Shown here: in pieces, positions 11,012 through 23,528 of the stretch
How positions within the stretch are numbered: position 1 is the stretch's first letter
Layout of the letters: the number at the start of each line of letters is the position of its first letter
Assembly: GCA_028023455.1 (NCBI GenBank)
Contig: JAQFVV010006199.1
Span: forward strand, 7,698,972 to 7,762,971
DNA: 64,000 nucleotides
Source of the DNA: Epiperipatus broadwayi
Taxonomy: Eukaryota > Onychophora > Udeonychophora > Euonychophora > Peripatidae
Reading direction: 5' to 3'
Position numbers and translations under genes: made by a program
The notes under the pieces: generated by a model
Told to the model about the DNA's origin: nothing
Seen by the model: the letters and a program-made list of their open reading frames with translations, nothing else
The model's database searches: none

Positions 11012-11686
11012 TTTTAATTTTTTTTAAAGACAATAGTTCATTTGAAATATTTTAAATTTTAACACTTTTTATGAAATCGATAATACGAGAAATATATTTA
11101 AATTGAAATCCTAAAAGTTGATCAGATTCTGTAGTATAACAAAAATTCATTGATTTAAAATGTATTTATGAAATCAAATTAATTATCTCCATTTCTATAT
11201 GTATTTCAATATGCAGATCAAAACATACTTTGCATTTAAAAGTTTTTCTAACATCTGTAATATTTTAATAAATGCTGCCTCTTCTTGCCTATTTATGATA
11301 TCATTAGAAAATGCTTGCAATTCTGATGCAACTTTATATTACAAATTAGCAAAGTTTTCCATAAAGCAAAAATTCACAGCCTATAAAATTCTCCATAAAT
11401 TTTTTTAAAAAAATCATGCAACATTCATCAAGATTGGTACAGTATTGTTATGTTAGAAAGTAATATTCAAAGAAACAAACTTTCACATTTATAATAATAT
11501 AGAATATAAAAGATAGATAGATAACAAAAGACTTCTTTTTTGTCACAAACTATATATTTTTAGGAAGTTCAATAACTATCTTAAGTGTCAAACAAATATT
11601 TAAAATACTGATATTTTTTAAAAATAACTTTATTAAATAATAAATGCATATATATACTGATACAAATAGAGATCAAATCAACTTAC

Positions 11687-11747
11687 TATTAAATCGTTAA
11701 AAACATCTCTAAAGGCTTGTTCTAATGTTAACTTCTTTTCTGCTTCA
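11687..11747 (-). CDS. Internal exon of the minus-strand gene
   Basis: A 61-nt exon with acceptor tttgtatcag|T and donor ATA|gtaagt. It completes the split Ser codon and reads EAEKKLTLEQAFRDVFNDLI, ending in phase 0. The conserved look, the canonical splice sites and the phase match on both sides support a real exon. Confidence 0.62.
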
Positions 11748-12185
11748 CTGATACAAATAAAAATGAAAAAAAAAGTTTAACACATTATTTTATAAATATA
11801 ATAATACTTTAATAATATTAAATAAGTGCATATGTAAAAAAAAATGTAAATATAACTATCTATATACTTGTAAAAAATTAAAAAACTTTAGATATACTTT
11901 CAGTAGTCATAAATTACATTTCAAGTGTAGCATTTAACTTAATGCTATATATATTATAGGAAAAATCATCACAGATAATCACACTAAATTTATTAATTAC
12001 AATGTGTTGTTTACTTTTCTTAAGCGAATGTAACTGACATTTGAGCACTTGAAGATACCAAATAAGAAAAGCTTAACAGTGAAACAGTCTTAATATAGTA
12101 TACTTAGTATGTTTTTAATATCTTTGTCGCAATATTAGGTAGATGTAACTTATGCCCATGTGGCCACAAGGTGAGCTGTTTCTGC

Positions 12186-13083
12186 GTCAACTACTATTAT
12201 GGAGAGTTTTGCCTGTTTTAATAACAGTTATAAGCAAGCATAAGAAATGATGATCATGTGATGTTTGATGGATAAATACCAATCCTGCCTAATAGGATAG
12301 TGGTGGCTATGGTTATTAAAGAATCAAAGACTACCAAATGTATGAGTACTGAACTGAAATCAGACTTATTATGACTATATAAGCTAATGAGCTTAGATTG
12401 AAAATATTTTCAATTTTATTCTCATAGTTTATGTAGTTACGTAGAGATAAAAGGCGGCTGCTGGAGGGTTGCATTAGATTCTAAGATCTAGGTGCAGTGC
12501 TCTCAGATCCAAGGCTCCTCACTAATGAAAGCCACAAGCCAGAAACTAGTCTGGGGATATTGGATGAGTAGGCACCAGATGGGGATTTTATGCACAAGCC
12601 TTCTGGCATCCATTGATTACTCTAGATTGCACTGATTGGCACTACTATATGGAGAGTTTTGCCTGTTTTAATAACAGTTATGAGCAAGCATAAGAAATGG
12701 TGATCATATGATGTTTGATGGTTTAATACCAATCCTGCCTACTAGGATAGTGGTGGCTGAACTGAGTTCAGACCTATATGACTATATAAGCTAATGAGCT
12801 TAGGTTGAAAATATTGTATTTTTAATTTTATTCTCATAGTTTTGTAGTTAAGTAGAGATAAAAGGTGGCTGTTGGAGGGTTGCATTACATCCTAAGATCT
12901 AGGTACAGTGCTCTCAGATCCAAGGCTCCTCGCTGACTAAGGCCACAAGCCAGAAACTAGTCTGGCGATAATGGACGAGTAGGCACTAGATGGGGATTTT
13001 ATGCACAAGCCTTCTGACAGCCATTGATTACTCTAGTTTGCACTGAGTGGCACTACTATGTTGAGAGTTTTGCCTGTTTTAAA
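12186..13083 (+). mobile_element. Family B tandem dimer, decayed ribozymes
   Basis: Two direct units with the block ggagagttttgcctgtttta at 12201 and 12651 and a variant near 13061 (periods about 450 and 410). The HHR at 12516-12557 has CTAATGA, and that at 12927-12968 has CTGACTA, so both cores are broken while GAAACTAGTC survives. This is the only family B cluster here with purely tandem arrangement. No target duplication was found. Confidence 0.72.
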
Positions 13084-13319
13084 TAGTTAAGTCCCAAATA
13101 TGCTTTACACTTCCTTAGTTTATTTCCATAAAGTATATAGATTTAATTCTATAAACTAGATCACTTTTAATAACCCTTTTAGCACATTTTAGGTATGCAA
13201 AATCATGAGCTAGGATAAAGTAGTTTTGCTGACTGAAACTATATATATGAATTATGTGCATTTATTTAGTTATTAAAAAGAATACATATTAGTATTTATA
13301 TAAGTGTTACAAATGTATT

Positions 13320-14450
13320 TTATAAAGCACATATAGTGCATAACGTCTTGCTATATCTCTGATGGGTCAGCTATTGATAAGGCCATCTCCTCCATAATTT
13401 CGAGTTATGATCACCAAGCATGTTACTGTGTTTAAGGCCAGAACATTTGAGTTGCCAATCCGAATAGCTGAACTGTGTTTCTTAATAATGTAGCAAGTTC
13501 AGTTTTAGGGCACCAAGTACTTGGTACTGAAGACTGTGAATAACGATACATTGGCATCACGATTCTTTATTTTAGCCCTAGTGCTATGGCTACAGACGCC
13601 ATGCTACAAACATCAAGTCGTCCCTCTATAATATTATCCATTCAGCATTTGATCTGAACCTCAGATCTAGTTTATATAAAACAATCTGCACAGAGAGCAT
13701 ATTTACTGCTTAGTATGTAATTTTAGTAAATAAGTTAAATTTAATATTATCATTCTTGTAGGATTTTTAACTCTTAGCAAACCTTGTAGGAATGGCATAG
13801 CATAATTCAGGCATGATTAGACTGTAGATAATAATATTAATTTGTAATAAGCTGTAATATTAGGCTATAAAGTGCATTCTAAAGATGAGATCTTGTACCT
13901 AATTCACTCATCGAGTGTGTTATTCGCAACTCATTCTAAATCTTATCCAAATCTATTTAAAGTTAGTATTTGTTATTTATATATGCATTATTTAGCCAGC
14001 CATATGTGTGGGTGTTTAGTCAATTTAGAATTAAATTAGTCATTATTCCAGAGTCTCATACTCCACCCTTTGCTACTGCCGGAATGCGAACTAAAAGAAT
14101 CCAAGTGTAGCCTCATATCTGTCATCCATAGGTAATAAAACACGGACTGTTGCTGAAGGAAGAGTGAAATCTGATTTGAGGTCTCAACCCTCATCTAGAT
14201 CAACTTTGGGATAATTTGCCAAAACTCTTTTGTTGCGTGAATGTGAAATATGACCATGACCATTACATAGGATAATTTTTTTCCTGGGTTTGGACACCCA
14301 AGTGCGGAGCTCATTAATCAATTCCACGGCCCTGAACTGATTGCATGTTGGCATGAAAAATATATGTGTAATTTTTTTCTTGGAGATGGACACCAGCTTA
14401 AGGGCATGTCAATTATTTTCCATGGCCCTCACCAGACAATACGTGGTGGT
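13320..14450. other. GC-richer island of unknown nature
   Basis: Less AT-rich than its neighbours, with no recognisable domain. Near 14270-14440 two partly repeated blocks share ggacacc, gcggagct or gcttaaggg and ccacggccct or ccatggccct. It may be an eroded transposon. I cannot classify it. Confidence 0.3.
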
Positions 14451-15279
14451 GTAATAATTTTATATAATATATGTAAAAAAAAAATTTACAGGTATAATGC
14501 ACCAACTCAGGGGCTTGAATAGAACTGTATCTCTTGGGATTTCCTGAGAAATTAATATAAATTTATATGCATAAGGGTGTAAAATAATTTTCTTAATTAT
14601 AGTTGAAGTTATTATAAAATTTTTTCTATACGAGACTTTTAAATTGTTGTCGATTTAAATTTAAACTAACACACTATGGCTTGACAAATTTTTTTATATA
14701 GTTTGCTAATGCATATTATGTATTGAGAAATCCATTACTGCTATAAATTATTTATGTATATCTCACCTACTGATAACTGGCGCCTGAGGATGACTCAAAC
14801 AGAATTAGTTATCCTCACTTAAATTCTTTATCAGAAGGAGAAATTTATAGGACGCACCATTGAAAATTTTCTTTTAGATTTGCGAATTGGAATGGATTGC
14901 GAACACATTGATGATTAGACAAGATTATATATACCTGTATTTGGAGTCAAAATTTCATAAAAGTCATGAATAGCAATCATGAATTGATAATAAAATTATC
15001 TAGGAACTCTGCAACAAACTAAGATGTTTGGTAAGAAATTATATATATATTAGTAATTTATAATAAAATATATGTTAATTAGTGGCATAAATATGTGGGC
15101 ACTAAGGGCTAAGGTTAGGTAAAAGGATGGATTGTGATGGCAGGTAAGTAAGTTCACGGACCAATTTTCTTGTTCGGAAGATGGCAAATTTACCATTATA
15201 AGAAAGCATCGACTAATTAATTTGATAGAGATTGAGTTAAACATAGAGAAATATATCCAAATAGACAGTAGTACAAAAG

Positions 15280-15640
15280 AGGAAATAGTGGAAGAAGTGA
15301 AGTTAAGGAGGAAAAGTGGGAGGAGGCCAAGGGTAAAGGAAAGATGTTAAGGTCAGGGAGAGACATGGGTTATAGTAGTAACAATACAGAAGGTAAGGTA
15401 GAGAAAGTAAGCATCAGCTGATATCCTGAAAATGAGCCCATGGAGACTCCAGTATATTTTCAGGAGTCACCTAGGACGATGCATGAACTAAAGCCAAGAA
15501 AGGAAATGAATGTAGACATGCAGATATTGTTGGCCATGCTCCAGGAATTAAAGGATGGAAACCAAAAAATAAAAGAAAATATGAAAGAAGCAGAGATTAG
15601 GGACCGAAAAAGTGTAAAGAAGTGAAAGGGAAGAGCAGCT
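15280..15640 (+). pseudogene. Gag/ORF1-like coiled-coil fragment
   Basis: Purine-rich, coding-like stretch. The frame at 15440-15625 reads QILLAMLQELKDGNQKIKEN and more charged heptads, ending at TGA. Such short coiled-coil openings are usual in LTR retrotransposon Gag or LINE ORF1 proteins. No protease, zinc knuckle or RT follows, so it is a fragment. Identity is inferred from composition only. Confidence 0.35.
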
Positions 15641-15720
15641 ATATTAATCTTTAAATTTTTTCCAATTCCTTAGCAAAATTCACATTATTCCATATATTTA
15701 GAATAAACAAAATACTTATT

Positions 15721-16962
15721 TCTATAAATAGCATTCATCCACTTTCAAAGAAAAGATTAGATTTATTTCAATTAACCAATCTTAGCAATACTTTCAACAT
15801 AAAGGTCATATTATATTCCACTTTTGGGATAAAGCGATACATGAGACTTTTTTTTTTATTGCATAGGTGTTATTAGCAATGAACCATGCCTATTTAAATT
15901 TTCTTTTTCGATCATTGCATTTTGCACATACTATCCTAATATTATATGGATTGAAGCTATGACCAGATTCCATTTCATGCTCCAGAAATGCAGACTTCAT
16001 ATTGGGATCTTTCTTTGCACGGATGTAAATTTAGTTATGTTAAGACTAGTGGTACTGTTAGCAAGCGATTCTCCATAATAGACTGCTCTACAAGAAGGCT
16101 CATCGCAACCAAACTTGTAAACAATCTGGAGGATCTGGTTCATTAAATGTGTCAGAACATACATTCTGTAAACATTGTGATAGCCCAGACACAAAGGAAC
16201 AACATCCATTTTTTTATAGTCTTAGAATTTGGAGGGCAGGAATTTATTCTGGAGTAGAATGTTTTAAGTATTCTAACTAAGCTGTTGTAATTATAGCTTA
16301 CACTGACCAGATCTTTAACATAGCTTTCAATGTTACTTCCCTTTGAGCTTGATTTATCACAACATTTACAGAAAACATGTTCTAGCATATTTAATGACAG
16401 TTATAACCCCCCTCCCCACAAACCTAAACAAGTTCCTAAATAACATGAAGGACAATTTCCCTCCAAATCAGCCATTTACTTGTAGAGCAATCTATTATGG
16501 GGAATCACATACTAACAGTACCATCAAACTAGCACAACATAATTATAATTCCAACTGAGCAAAGAAAAATCCCAATGTGAAGACTGCGTTTTTAGAGTAT
16601 GAAATGAAATCTGGTCATAGCTTCGACCCACATAATATTAAAGTGATGTGTGCAAAATGCATAATCCAAAAAAGAATATTTAAAGAGGCATGGTTTATTG
16701 CTAACAATATTTATGCAATAAACAAAAAAAGACTCATGTATCACTTTATCTCGAAAGTGGAATAGGCAAATCAACAAATTCACATATTAACTATCAGTAA
16801 CCAAATTTTGTGCTTTTCTCTTAATTAATCTCAGCTGACAAGTTTGAGCACTATAAATATGACCTTCTAGGTTGAAAGCATTGCTCAGCTAGAAATTCAT
16901 TATCTAAAAAATCTTTTCTTTAAAAATGAATGAACGCTATTAAGAGAATTACATAGTCAAAG
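15721..16962. mobile_element. Inverted pair of Penelope-like 3' ends with 15-bp target duplication
   Basis: The left half (minus strand, about 16340 down to 15721) and right half (plus, about 16345 to 16962) both encode the GIY-YIG endonuclease end of a PLE. The left reads SCRAVYYGES; the right reads FTCRAIYYGESHTNSTIKLA and later KTAFLEYEMKSGHSF and FKEAWFIANNIYAINKK. Both continue outward through the same 3' UTR (aaatatgacctt, ttgaaagcattgct, aatcttttcttt). Flanks aacaaaatacttatt (15706-15720) and aacaaaatatttatt (16963-16977) differ at one base. Frames are broken. The 3' ends face outward. Confidence 0.78.
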
Positions 16963-16977
16963 AACAAAATATTTATT

Positions 16978-18316
16978 GTCACTACTTTTTTTTGTTGAAC
17001 AACAAAGTAATAAACAGTATTAATTTGTTTGTAAATGCAAAAAATAAAGTGTTGCATTATATAAAAGTGTATAAAGAAGTATTTTCATTAATAGTTCATT
17101 ACAATTATTAACATCACAATTAATTTTTCCATTTAAATAAGTAATCTTCCAGGCATGGCAACCTAGCCAGACTATGGAAAATATGCCATGTTTAACCCAT
17201 CTTTTCTATAAACATGGAGGGCTGATGGATCACAAAATACAGCAGCCCAACTATATAATCATTTACTGACTGAAAATCCTACCACAATTCCAATATCAAT
17301 GCAAAACACTATTTATTATAATATTTCATGCAAACTCATATCTAACGAGCCCAATTTGATAAACACCATTTCTGTTTTCTCGTGGTTGTAAAGCTTTAAA
17401 TATTTATAAATGCATATATATTTTGTAAATAAAGGCAAAACATAGGAGGCAGAATAATTATGCAGTTAAATAATAAAAATTTGATTAAACAACATACAAT
17501 TTGGTTGACCAATAATGTGAGAGCCTCATGATATTTAGATCTATGTAAACCTAAGTTTATAAAGATAATAAACTAACAAAAAAAAAGCTCATATATGGAA
17601 AAGGCTGTGTCAAATTATGTCTAGCCTTTGACGAGCTAATATTTTATCCTACAAGACTGACATTGTTTATTTGCACTTAACTCACATACTAGAAAAACAT
17701 TCCTAAAATCTTCCATCTGTGAATTCTATCGATAGCCAGAGTTCAACATTCAAATGGTAGTACATAAAAAAGTATTCATTTTAATTACAAATGTTAATTT
17801 AACTGTCAACAAATAATAACCTCTGAACTAATATCACCTACATAACATACTATGTAAAAAATTTTCTTACCCTAAACAAATTATGAAAAAGTAGCAGATA
17901 TTTCCTGATAAATGAAACTAGGTACTAAATTGATTATTTGTAGAATAATTGAAATAGCTTATTTTTTTTTCTCCTGATGTTTGAAACTATTGTTTATATT
18001 TATAATGAGCTTGAAAAATCTAAGCATTTCTTTTGAACTTCATTTTTTGCTACTTCAAGATTTTAGAATCTGGAAGTTTGCATCATTGGTATAAGCAAAA
18101 TAATGCATGTGTAAGTAAAACATCAGATGAACACAATGCAAATGTTTTTTCAATCAAAATTAAAAATTTATATTAATGCTTGTATAATTAGCTGCAAATT
18201 ATAATAGAAGTTAAACACCTATGTAAATATTTTTATTACTAATTTCAAATTATCAAATAAAATACATCCATAATGTTGGATTGCAATCTTCAACACTTTT
18301 ATGAAGTTTTACTTAC
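16978..18316. other. No recognised feature
   Basis: Intron of the minus-strand gene. AT-rich, with a slightly GC-richer patch at 17150-17330 that I cannot place. Confidence 0.4.
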
Positions 18317-18390
18317 CTCCCCAAAGTAAATGCAAAACCTCTTTCTAGAATTGAAATTTCATTTAATGCTTGAGCTTTTCGAATCAAGTC
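18317..18390 (-). CDS. Internal exon of the minus-strand gene
   Basis: A 74-nt exon with acceptor ttttgtttag|GAC and donor GGGAG|gtaagt. It reads DLIRKAQALNEISILERGFA then FTLG and two bases of a Ser codon. Sequence is helical and coding-like with no stop. It joins in frame to 11687-11747. I do not recognise the protein family. Confidence 0.62.
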
Positions 18391-19850
18391 CTAAACAAAA
18401 AAAAAAGATTAAATTTAAACTTACTATTTCATTTATTTTTAATATTTAATTTATAAAAAAATGACTAAATTAAGATTTTCTGTTTGGAACCCACAATTTC
18501 TTTTAATACTTTATAAAGATTAAAACAAACATATGTACCAAACATAGACAATCTATAACTCTTATTGAATTCCTGCATAATAAACAATTCATGATTGTAC
18601 CAACATAAGTTAATAACATACAAAACTTACATAAATTTTCTTTAAAAATAATTCTAATATACTTCGAACTAAATAGGTCATTTATAAAATTTTTTTCTTT
18701 TAGTTGCGAAATCTGATTTACGATGAAGAATATCTCTTGTGGATGACAGCTTGAAAAAAATTGCCATGCCTAATATATATTAATATATGAAATTTAAGTG
18801 AAAATAATCAAAACTCCTGAAATTATGTACCCACAATACAAAGATATCATATATATATATATTTGAGAATTTTTTTTTTTAAAAGCTACTGATAAAAAAA
18901 TAGCACCAATAAATTATATATCTCAAGTTCTTATTTGGATTTTTTGATTGAGTCTTATTATCATCTTTAATTTTATTCTATTAAGACTCTAATTTTTCTA
19001 ATACCCCACATTAATATTTTATTTATATAGTCAATCAATAGTATAAAATAAACTATCAAAATTGTAGAAGATATTACTAACATTAAAATATAATGAAAAT
19101 ATTTGAAGCATTAACATATATTGTAACAGTCAGCAACACATAGATCATATATCAACAGGCATAATTCTAAAACAAAAGAGTTAAAATTTAGTGTGGTACT
19201 CAGTGATTATGTATATCTTTAAATACGTGTCTCTAAAATATATTAAAATCTTCATCATGAGCTAATTTGATTAATGGATAACTATTTCGCCTATAATTGA
19301 TTATTAGAGAAAGGAAGCCGCTCGCCTAAGCATGATCCGAGTTCAGGAACGAAGTGTTTGTGATAGCTTAATGTCTATTTCTTCTCGCTGCCCCTTTAAC
19401 AGGATTCACTATTCCAGGCAACTTATACGTTCAGTATTCATGAGCTGGCTGGCTGAAGTAATTCGAAAAAGCAATAAAAAATGTAGAGACACAATGTAAT
19501 CACTGAGTAACACAGTATTGGGACTGCGGTTGAACCACCATAAATATTAAAATCTTATTAACATTAATATATAGGTATAAGATCCAGTATATTACTATGC
19601 TAGAAAATCCACTATACAGTAATACTCCCCCCAACTTCAAGACCATTAAATAAACTTATATGTAAGTATATTAATCAATAATTATCACTATTTAACTAAT
19701 TTATACACATAGATTTGATGAATATTGAATTGATAATTATGTGAAGATGGCACTGTACCCCTCTATTACAAAAATATAAAAATAACAGACGCTTATATAT
19801 ACTGCGTCCCTTGATACACCAGGCACTCTTAAACCTGGAGCCTAACTGTA
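18391..19850. other. Intronic, no recognised gene
   Basis: AT-rich sequence with an AT microsatellite near 18850. A GC-richer block at 19310-19545 (ccgctcgcctaagcatgatc and neighbours) looks like an old repeat but has no domain or inverted termini that I can see. Confidence 0.4.
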
Positions 19851-19957
19851 AATATAGGGGGATTTGAACTCAGACTTTCAAACCCCTTCACTATCCACAC
19901 TATCTCATACTACTAATACACATGACCACATATATGCAGAAAAGATAAATTTTATCA

Positions 19958-19999
19958 CCGATATACGTATTTTGTGCTAAACCAGTACTCATCAGTTGG
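19958..19999 (-). ncRNA. Hammerhead-like ribozyme, family C copy 1
   Basis: Minus strand: CCAA, CTGATGA, GTACTGGTTTAGCAC, then AAAATACGTATATCGG. Stem II (GT-CTG/TAG-AC with one mismatch) has the canonical G-C closing pair. The G of GAAA is replaced by A, which should abolish or weaken cleavage. Stem I is CCAA against TCGG with one mismatch. Confidence 0.6.
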
Positions 20000-20077
20000 T
20001 CCAGCTTACCATCTCCCATACAAATGCAGAAAAGATAAATAATCACCAACCAGCATTCATCAGTTGATCCAGCTAGA

Positions 20078-20119
20078 CCAACTGATGAGTGTTGGTTTAG
20101 CACAAAATACATATATTGG
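20078..20119 (+). ncRNA. Hammerhead-like ribozyme, family C copy 3
   Basis: CCAA, CTGATGA, GTGTTGGTTTAGCAC, then AAAATACATATATTGG. Stem I CCAA/TTGG is complete and stem II GTGTTG/TAGCAC pairs over six positions with wobbles. The first base of GAAA is A, as in copy 1. Confidence 0.62.
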
Positions 20120-20280
20120 CGATTATTTATTTTTTCTGCATGTGTATGGTCATGTGTACAAATAGTATGAGATAATGTGGATAGTGAAGGGGCTTGAAAA
20201 TCTGAGTTCAAATCCCCCTATATATGTATAATAATAATTGTGAGGTACTTTTCTAAAAATATATATCAACAAATTAAATA

Positions 20281-20311
20281 GATACACACACACACACATA
20301 TATATATATAT
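20281..20311. repeat. CA/TA microsatellite
   Basis: Run of cacaca followed by tatata, in an intron of the minus-strand gene. Confidence 0.9.
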
Positions 20312-20869
20312 GATATGAATGTCTTTCTTAGTCTAATTATAAAATGAATATAGAGTTTAGTTAAACTAAGTGTATTCTTTTCTCTCTTTTTTAAAAACAT
20401 TTAATAAAAAATAAAAAAAAACTGCAGAAGGTGGATGGAATTCTTTTGAAAATCAAAATAACTTCTACAAATTATTCAGAAATGACTTCTGCCTTTATTA
20501 TAGCTGGTTGGAAAATAAAATAAAAGTTTTAACTTATTTAAACTACCTTCCAGCTCCTACCTTATATATATATTCCACATTACTAATGAAATAATAAATA
20601 CAAAACAAAAGATTTTGTTGATTTCATATGTATGCTAATGATACATCAATATATATATATAAAACAAGAAAAAAACAGATTTAGTTGATCGTCAGAATAC
20701 ATAACTTAACCTTTTTTAAATACATATACGTAAGGTACAATTAATTAATATATATTAAAGCAGAACAGTAATAAAAAAAAATGACAAAGATAAAAGTTAC
20801 CAGTAACCCAGATATGCATATATATATGAATTATGCTTTATAAGGATGGCAAATTAAGAACCCACTTGG

Positions 20870-21110
20870 AGGCCTCATGATGCAACCATTATTTCTTGAT
20901 GGCTCTTACGGTCTACATCATGGACGTCTGTGCTCATATTTCCCATTAAGATAGGTCTTTCTTTCTGTCAGGAATGATTCTTCAGTCTTCCACTGGGTTT
21001 CATCTCTAAGACTCAAGGACAGACAGGAGAGTAGAGGAAAACTTCTCTACTCAAGAATGACTTGTACAGACATTTACGAATCAGTCTAGACTTTAGAATA
21101 AGATGATGAT
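20870..21110. other. Unclassified GC-richer repeat-like block
   Basis: Stands out in composition (cttggaggcctcatgatgca to agtctagactttagaa). It has no inverted termini and no promoter boxes that I trust. Possibly an old SINE or transposon remnant. Confidence 0.3.
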
Positions 21111-21666
21111 GATTCAGAACAAAAAAAAAAATTAGTATTTATACCTTTTAACTCTTTTTACACATTAATTAATTAACTGCAGTCTACCAAGGCTTCCATT
21201 GTTTACAAGCTCTTAAAAGCATCATATGATTTTATACTATTGTTAAACAAATAATTTTATATATTTTCATTTTTCTTAATGGATCCTAAGTTAAATTTTT
21301 ACTTATCTATTTTGTGCATTAGCTAATTTATCTACTGATGCAATACTTTTTTATATCTGCTGATGAAATAATTTATTTTACTTTTACATTAAACTTTTTT
21401 CTATAATTTTTAAATTATATACATTTAAATTTCCTTTATAATTTACAATTTATTTTAATATTATATACACACATATATCATTTATTTTAATATCCATTCA
21501 CTGTGTTTGGCTTTATGGTCTGTAGTTAAATAAACAGTGAATGTTGAAACACACATATATATGGCTATACATATGTATAGCTTCTATATACATAAATTTC
21601 AATTTTACAATCTTGTAAATAAATAAGTTATTAAATATGTAGAATTATCATATATAATAATATTTC

Positions 21667-22386
21667 ACCACATGATCATCATTCTCCATGCTTACACAAA
21701 CTGTTAATACAGTAGCAAGCACTCCATATAGTAATACCAATTAGTACAAGCCTTAGCAATTAATGGATGCAAAAAAATTTGTGCATAAAATACTGAACTA
21801 ATGCCTACTCATCCAATATCTCTAGACTAGTTTCTAGCTTGTGGCTTTGATCAGTGAAAACCCTTGAATCTGAGAGCACTGCATTTAGATTTTAGGATCT
21901 AATGCGATCCTCCAGCATAGTTAACTATAAAACTATGATTCAAAAGATGAAAACACAATAATGTTTTCAATCCAAACTCATTTGTTTATATAGTCATAAA
22001 GATCTGAATCTAGTTCAATATCTATATATTTTGGTGTCTTTGGTTTTTTGAAACCAGTCACCATTATTCTATGGGCAGGATTGGTATAAAACCACTATAA
22101 AATCACATGATCACCATTCTCTATGCTTACACAGTTATGTTTCATTTGGGATCATAGTTTATACTTAATTAAATAGGTAAAAGTGGCTGTTGGAAGGTTG
22201 CATGAGATCCTAAGATCTAGGTAATTCTCAGATTCAATGTTCTCTCTCATTGATGAAAGACACAAGCTAGAAACTAGTTTGGGGATATTGGATGATTAGC
22301 CACTAGATAGGAATTTTATGCATAAATCTTGCATCCATTGATTACTAAGGCTTGCACTGGATGGCATTACAATGTGGAGAGTCTCC
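21667..22386. mobile_element. Family B inverted pair, decayed
   Basis: Minus-oriented unit on the left (acatgatcatcattctccat), plus-oriented on the right from about 22135. HHR relics at 21819-21860 (core CTGATCA) and 22244-22285 (core TTGATGA) are both mutated but keep GAAACTAGT. Divergence is greater than at 7.4 kb, so this insertion is older. Confidence 0.68.
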
Positions 22387-22989
22387 TATGAAAATAATTT
22401 ATTAATAAGTCAAAAAATGAATTTATTTTTTATCTGTTAGTAGATTACATTGATATAAGAGGGCTTTGCAAGTTTAGTAAAATGATTCTAAAAAGTCAGA
22501 CTTCTATGAGAATTATTTGATATGCTCAATTAAAGATTAATATTTCTTAAATATTATATTTATAAATATATTTGTAATAACTAGATTAAAAATTAATGCT
22601 TAATCAGGCACTTATTCTATGATATAGCTTTAATTTATTTAATGAATTACATCAATGAGTCAAACTCAATCCCAATAGGCATAAAATTATAATTTGCTCA
22701 ACAAATTTCAAAACACTGATCAAAAAATCATGAGAAATATCAAATATTAATTGATTTAAATGATCTGGAACAGTATCCACTTTTACTCTTAACAAATTAA
22801 CTTATGAATTAAGAAAATCAAATTGTTCATAGAAGAATTAAAACTTGTCCTTCATAAGAAAAAACATGATCTATTTATAGATAAGAATTAAATTCAAATT
22901 TTAAAAAATTTCTGAAATCACAATATTAATATTAGTAATGATAAATAACTTTTAAGATAGATAAAAGACATTATTTAAATCATCTATTA

Positions 22990-23464
22990 CAGGGGTGGGC
23001 AATTGTTTTGGCTCGGGGTCACAGGGGTTGGCGGAGGTCCACATCGGGGGCCACTTTGTGGAAGTGAAGGTTACCAGAGGGCTGCATCTTTTTTTTCATG
23101 ACACAATAAACACACTACTTTATTCCCTGTATTACCCAAGAAATATTTGTTTGTCCATTTTTCATTAAACACACAACCTTCATCACTGATTTTACATTTT
23201 TTCGGAGGGTTCATGGTTTCACTAAAGTTTGAAATGTATACATTTGCTAATGCAGAGACAAAATTGAAATTAACCAGATCAACTGGAAAAGCACTGTACA
23301 TTGTATCTACACTGCACATGTGTATTGATGTGGCCATCCTAGTGGAAAATATGAGACGAATCTTCGGTCGTGCATGGGTAGGAAATCTCAGTAAGGCGGA
23401 TTTTTCTGATTGTCTTGGCGGGTCACATAAAAACTCTTAGCGGGCTGCTATTTGCCCACCCCTG
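22990..23464 (-). mobile_element. hAT transposon, internal-deletion derivative, 8-bp target duplication
   Basis: Terminal inverted repeats CAGGGGTGGGCAA begin at 22990 and, inverted, end at 23464. Perfect 8-bp duplications atctatta lie at 22982-22989 and 23465-23472. The minus-strand frame 23337-23071 keeps only the start of a transposase: CVFNEKWTNKYF then KVVCLLCHEKK, the BED-like finger start seen in GTF2IRD2-type hAT transposases. The catalytic body is deleted. Eight-bp duplications are characteristic of hAT elements. Confidence 0.88.
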
Positions 23465-23528
23465 ATCTATTATATACAATTATTTCAAATATATTTCTAT
23501 TTCTTATCCTTCTAATAAAATGAATTTA

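Larger units (their letters stand above)
19850..20220. mobile_element. Family C hammerhead foldback
   Basis: Inverted pair whose outer ends are tatagggggatttgaactca on the left and the inverse at 20200-20220. Arms carry tgcagaaaagataaat and the hammerhead. The centre near 20050-20080 holds a third, deleted copy of the ribozyme (cagcattcatcagttgat). The outer tails contain tRNA-like promoter motifs: tagtgaagggg fits an A box, gagttcaaatccc a B box. No clear target duplication was found. Confidence 0.68.
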
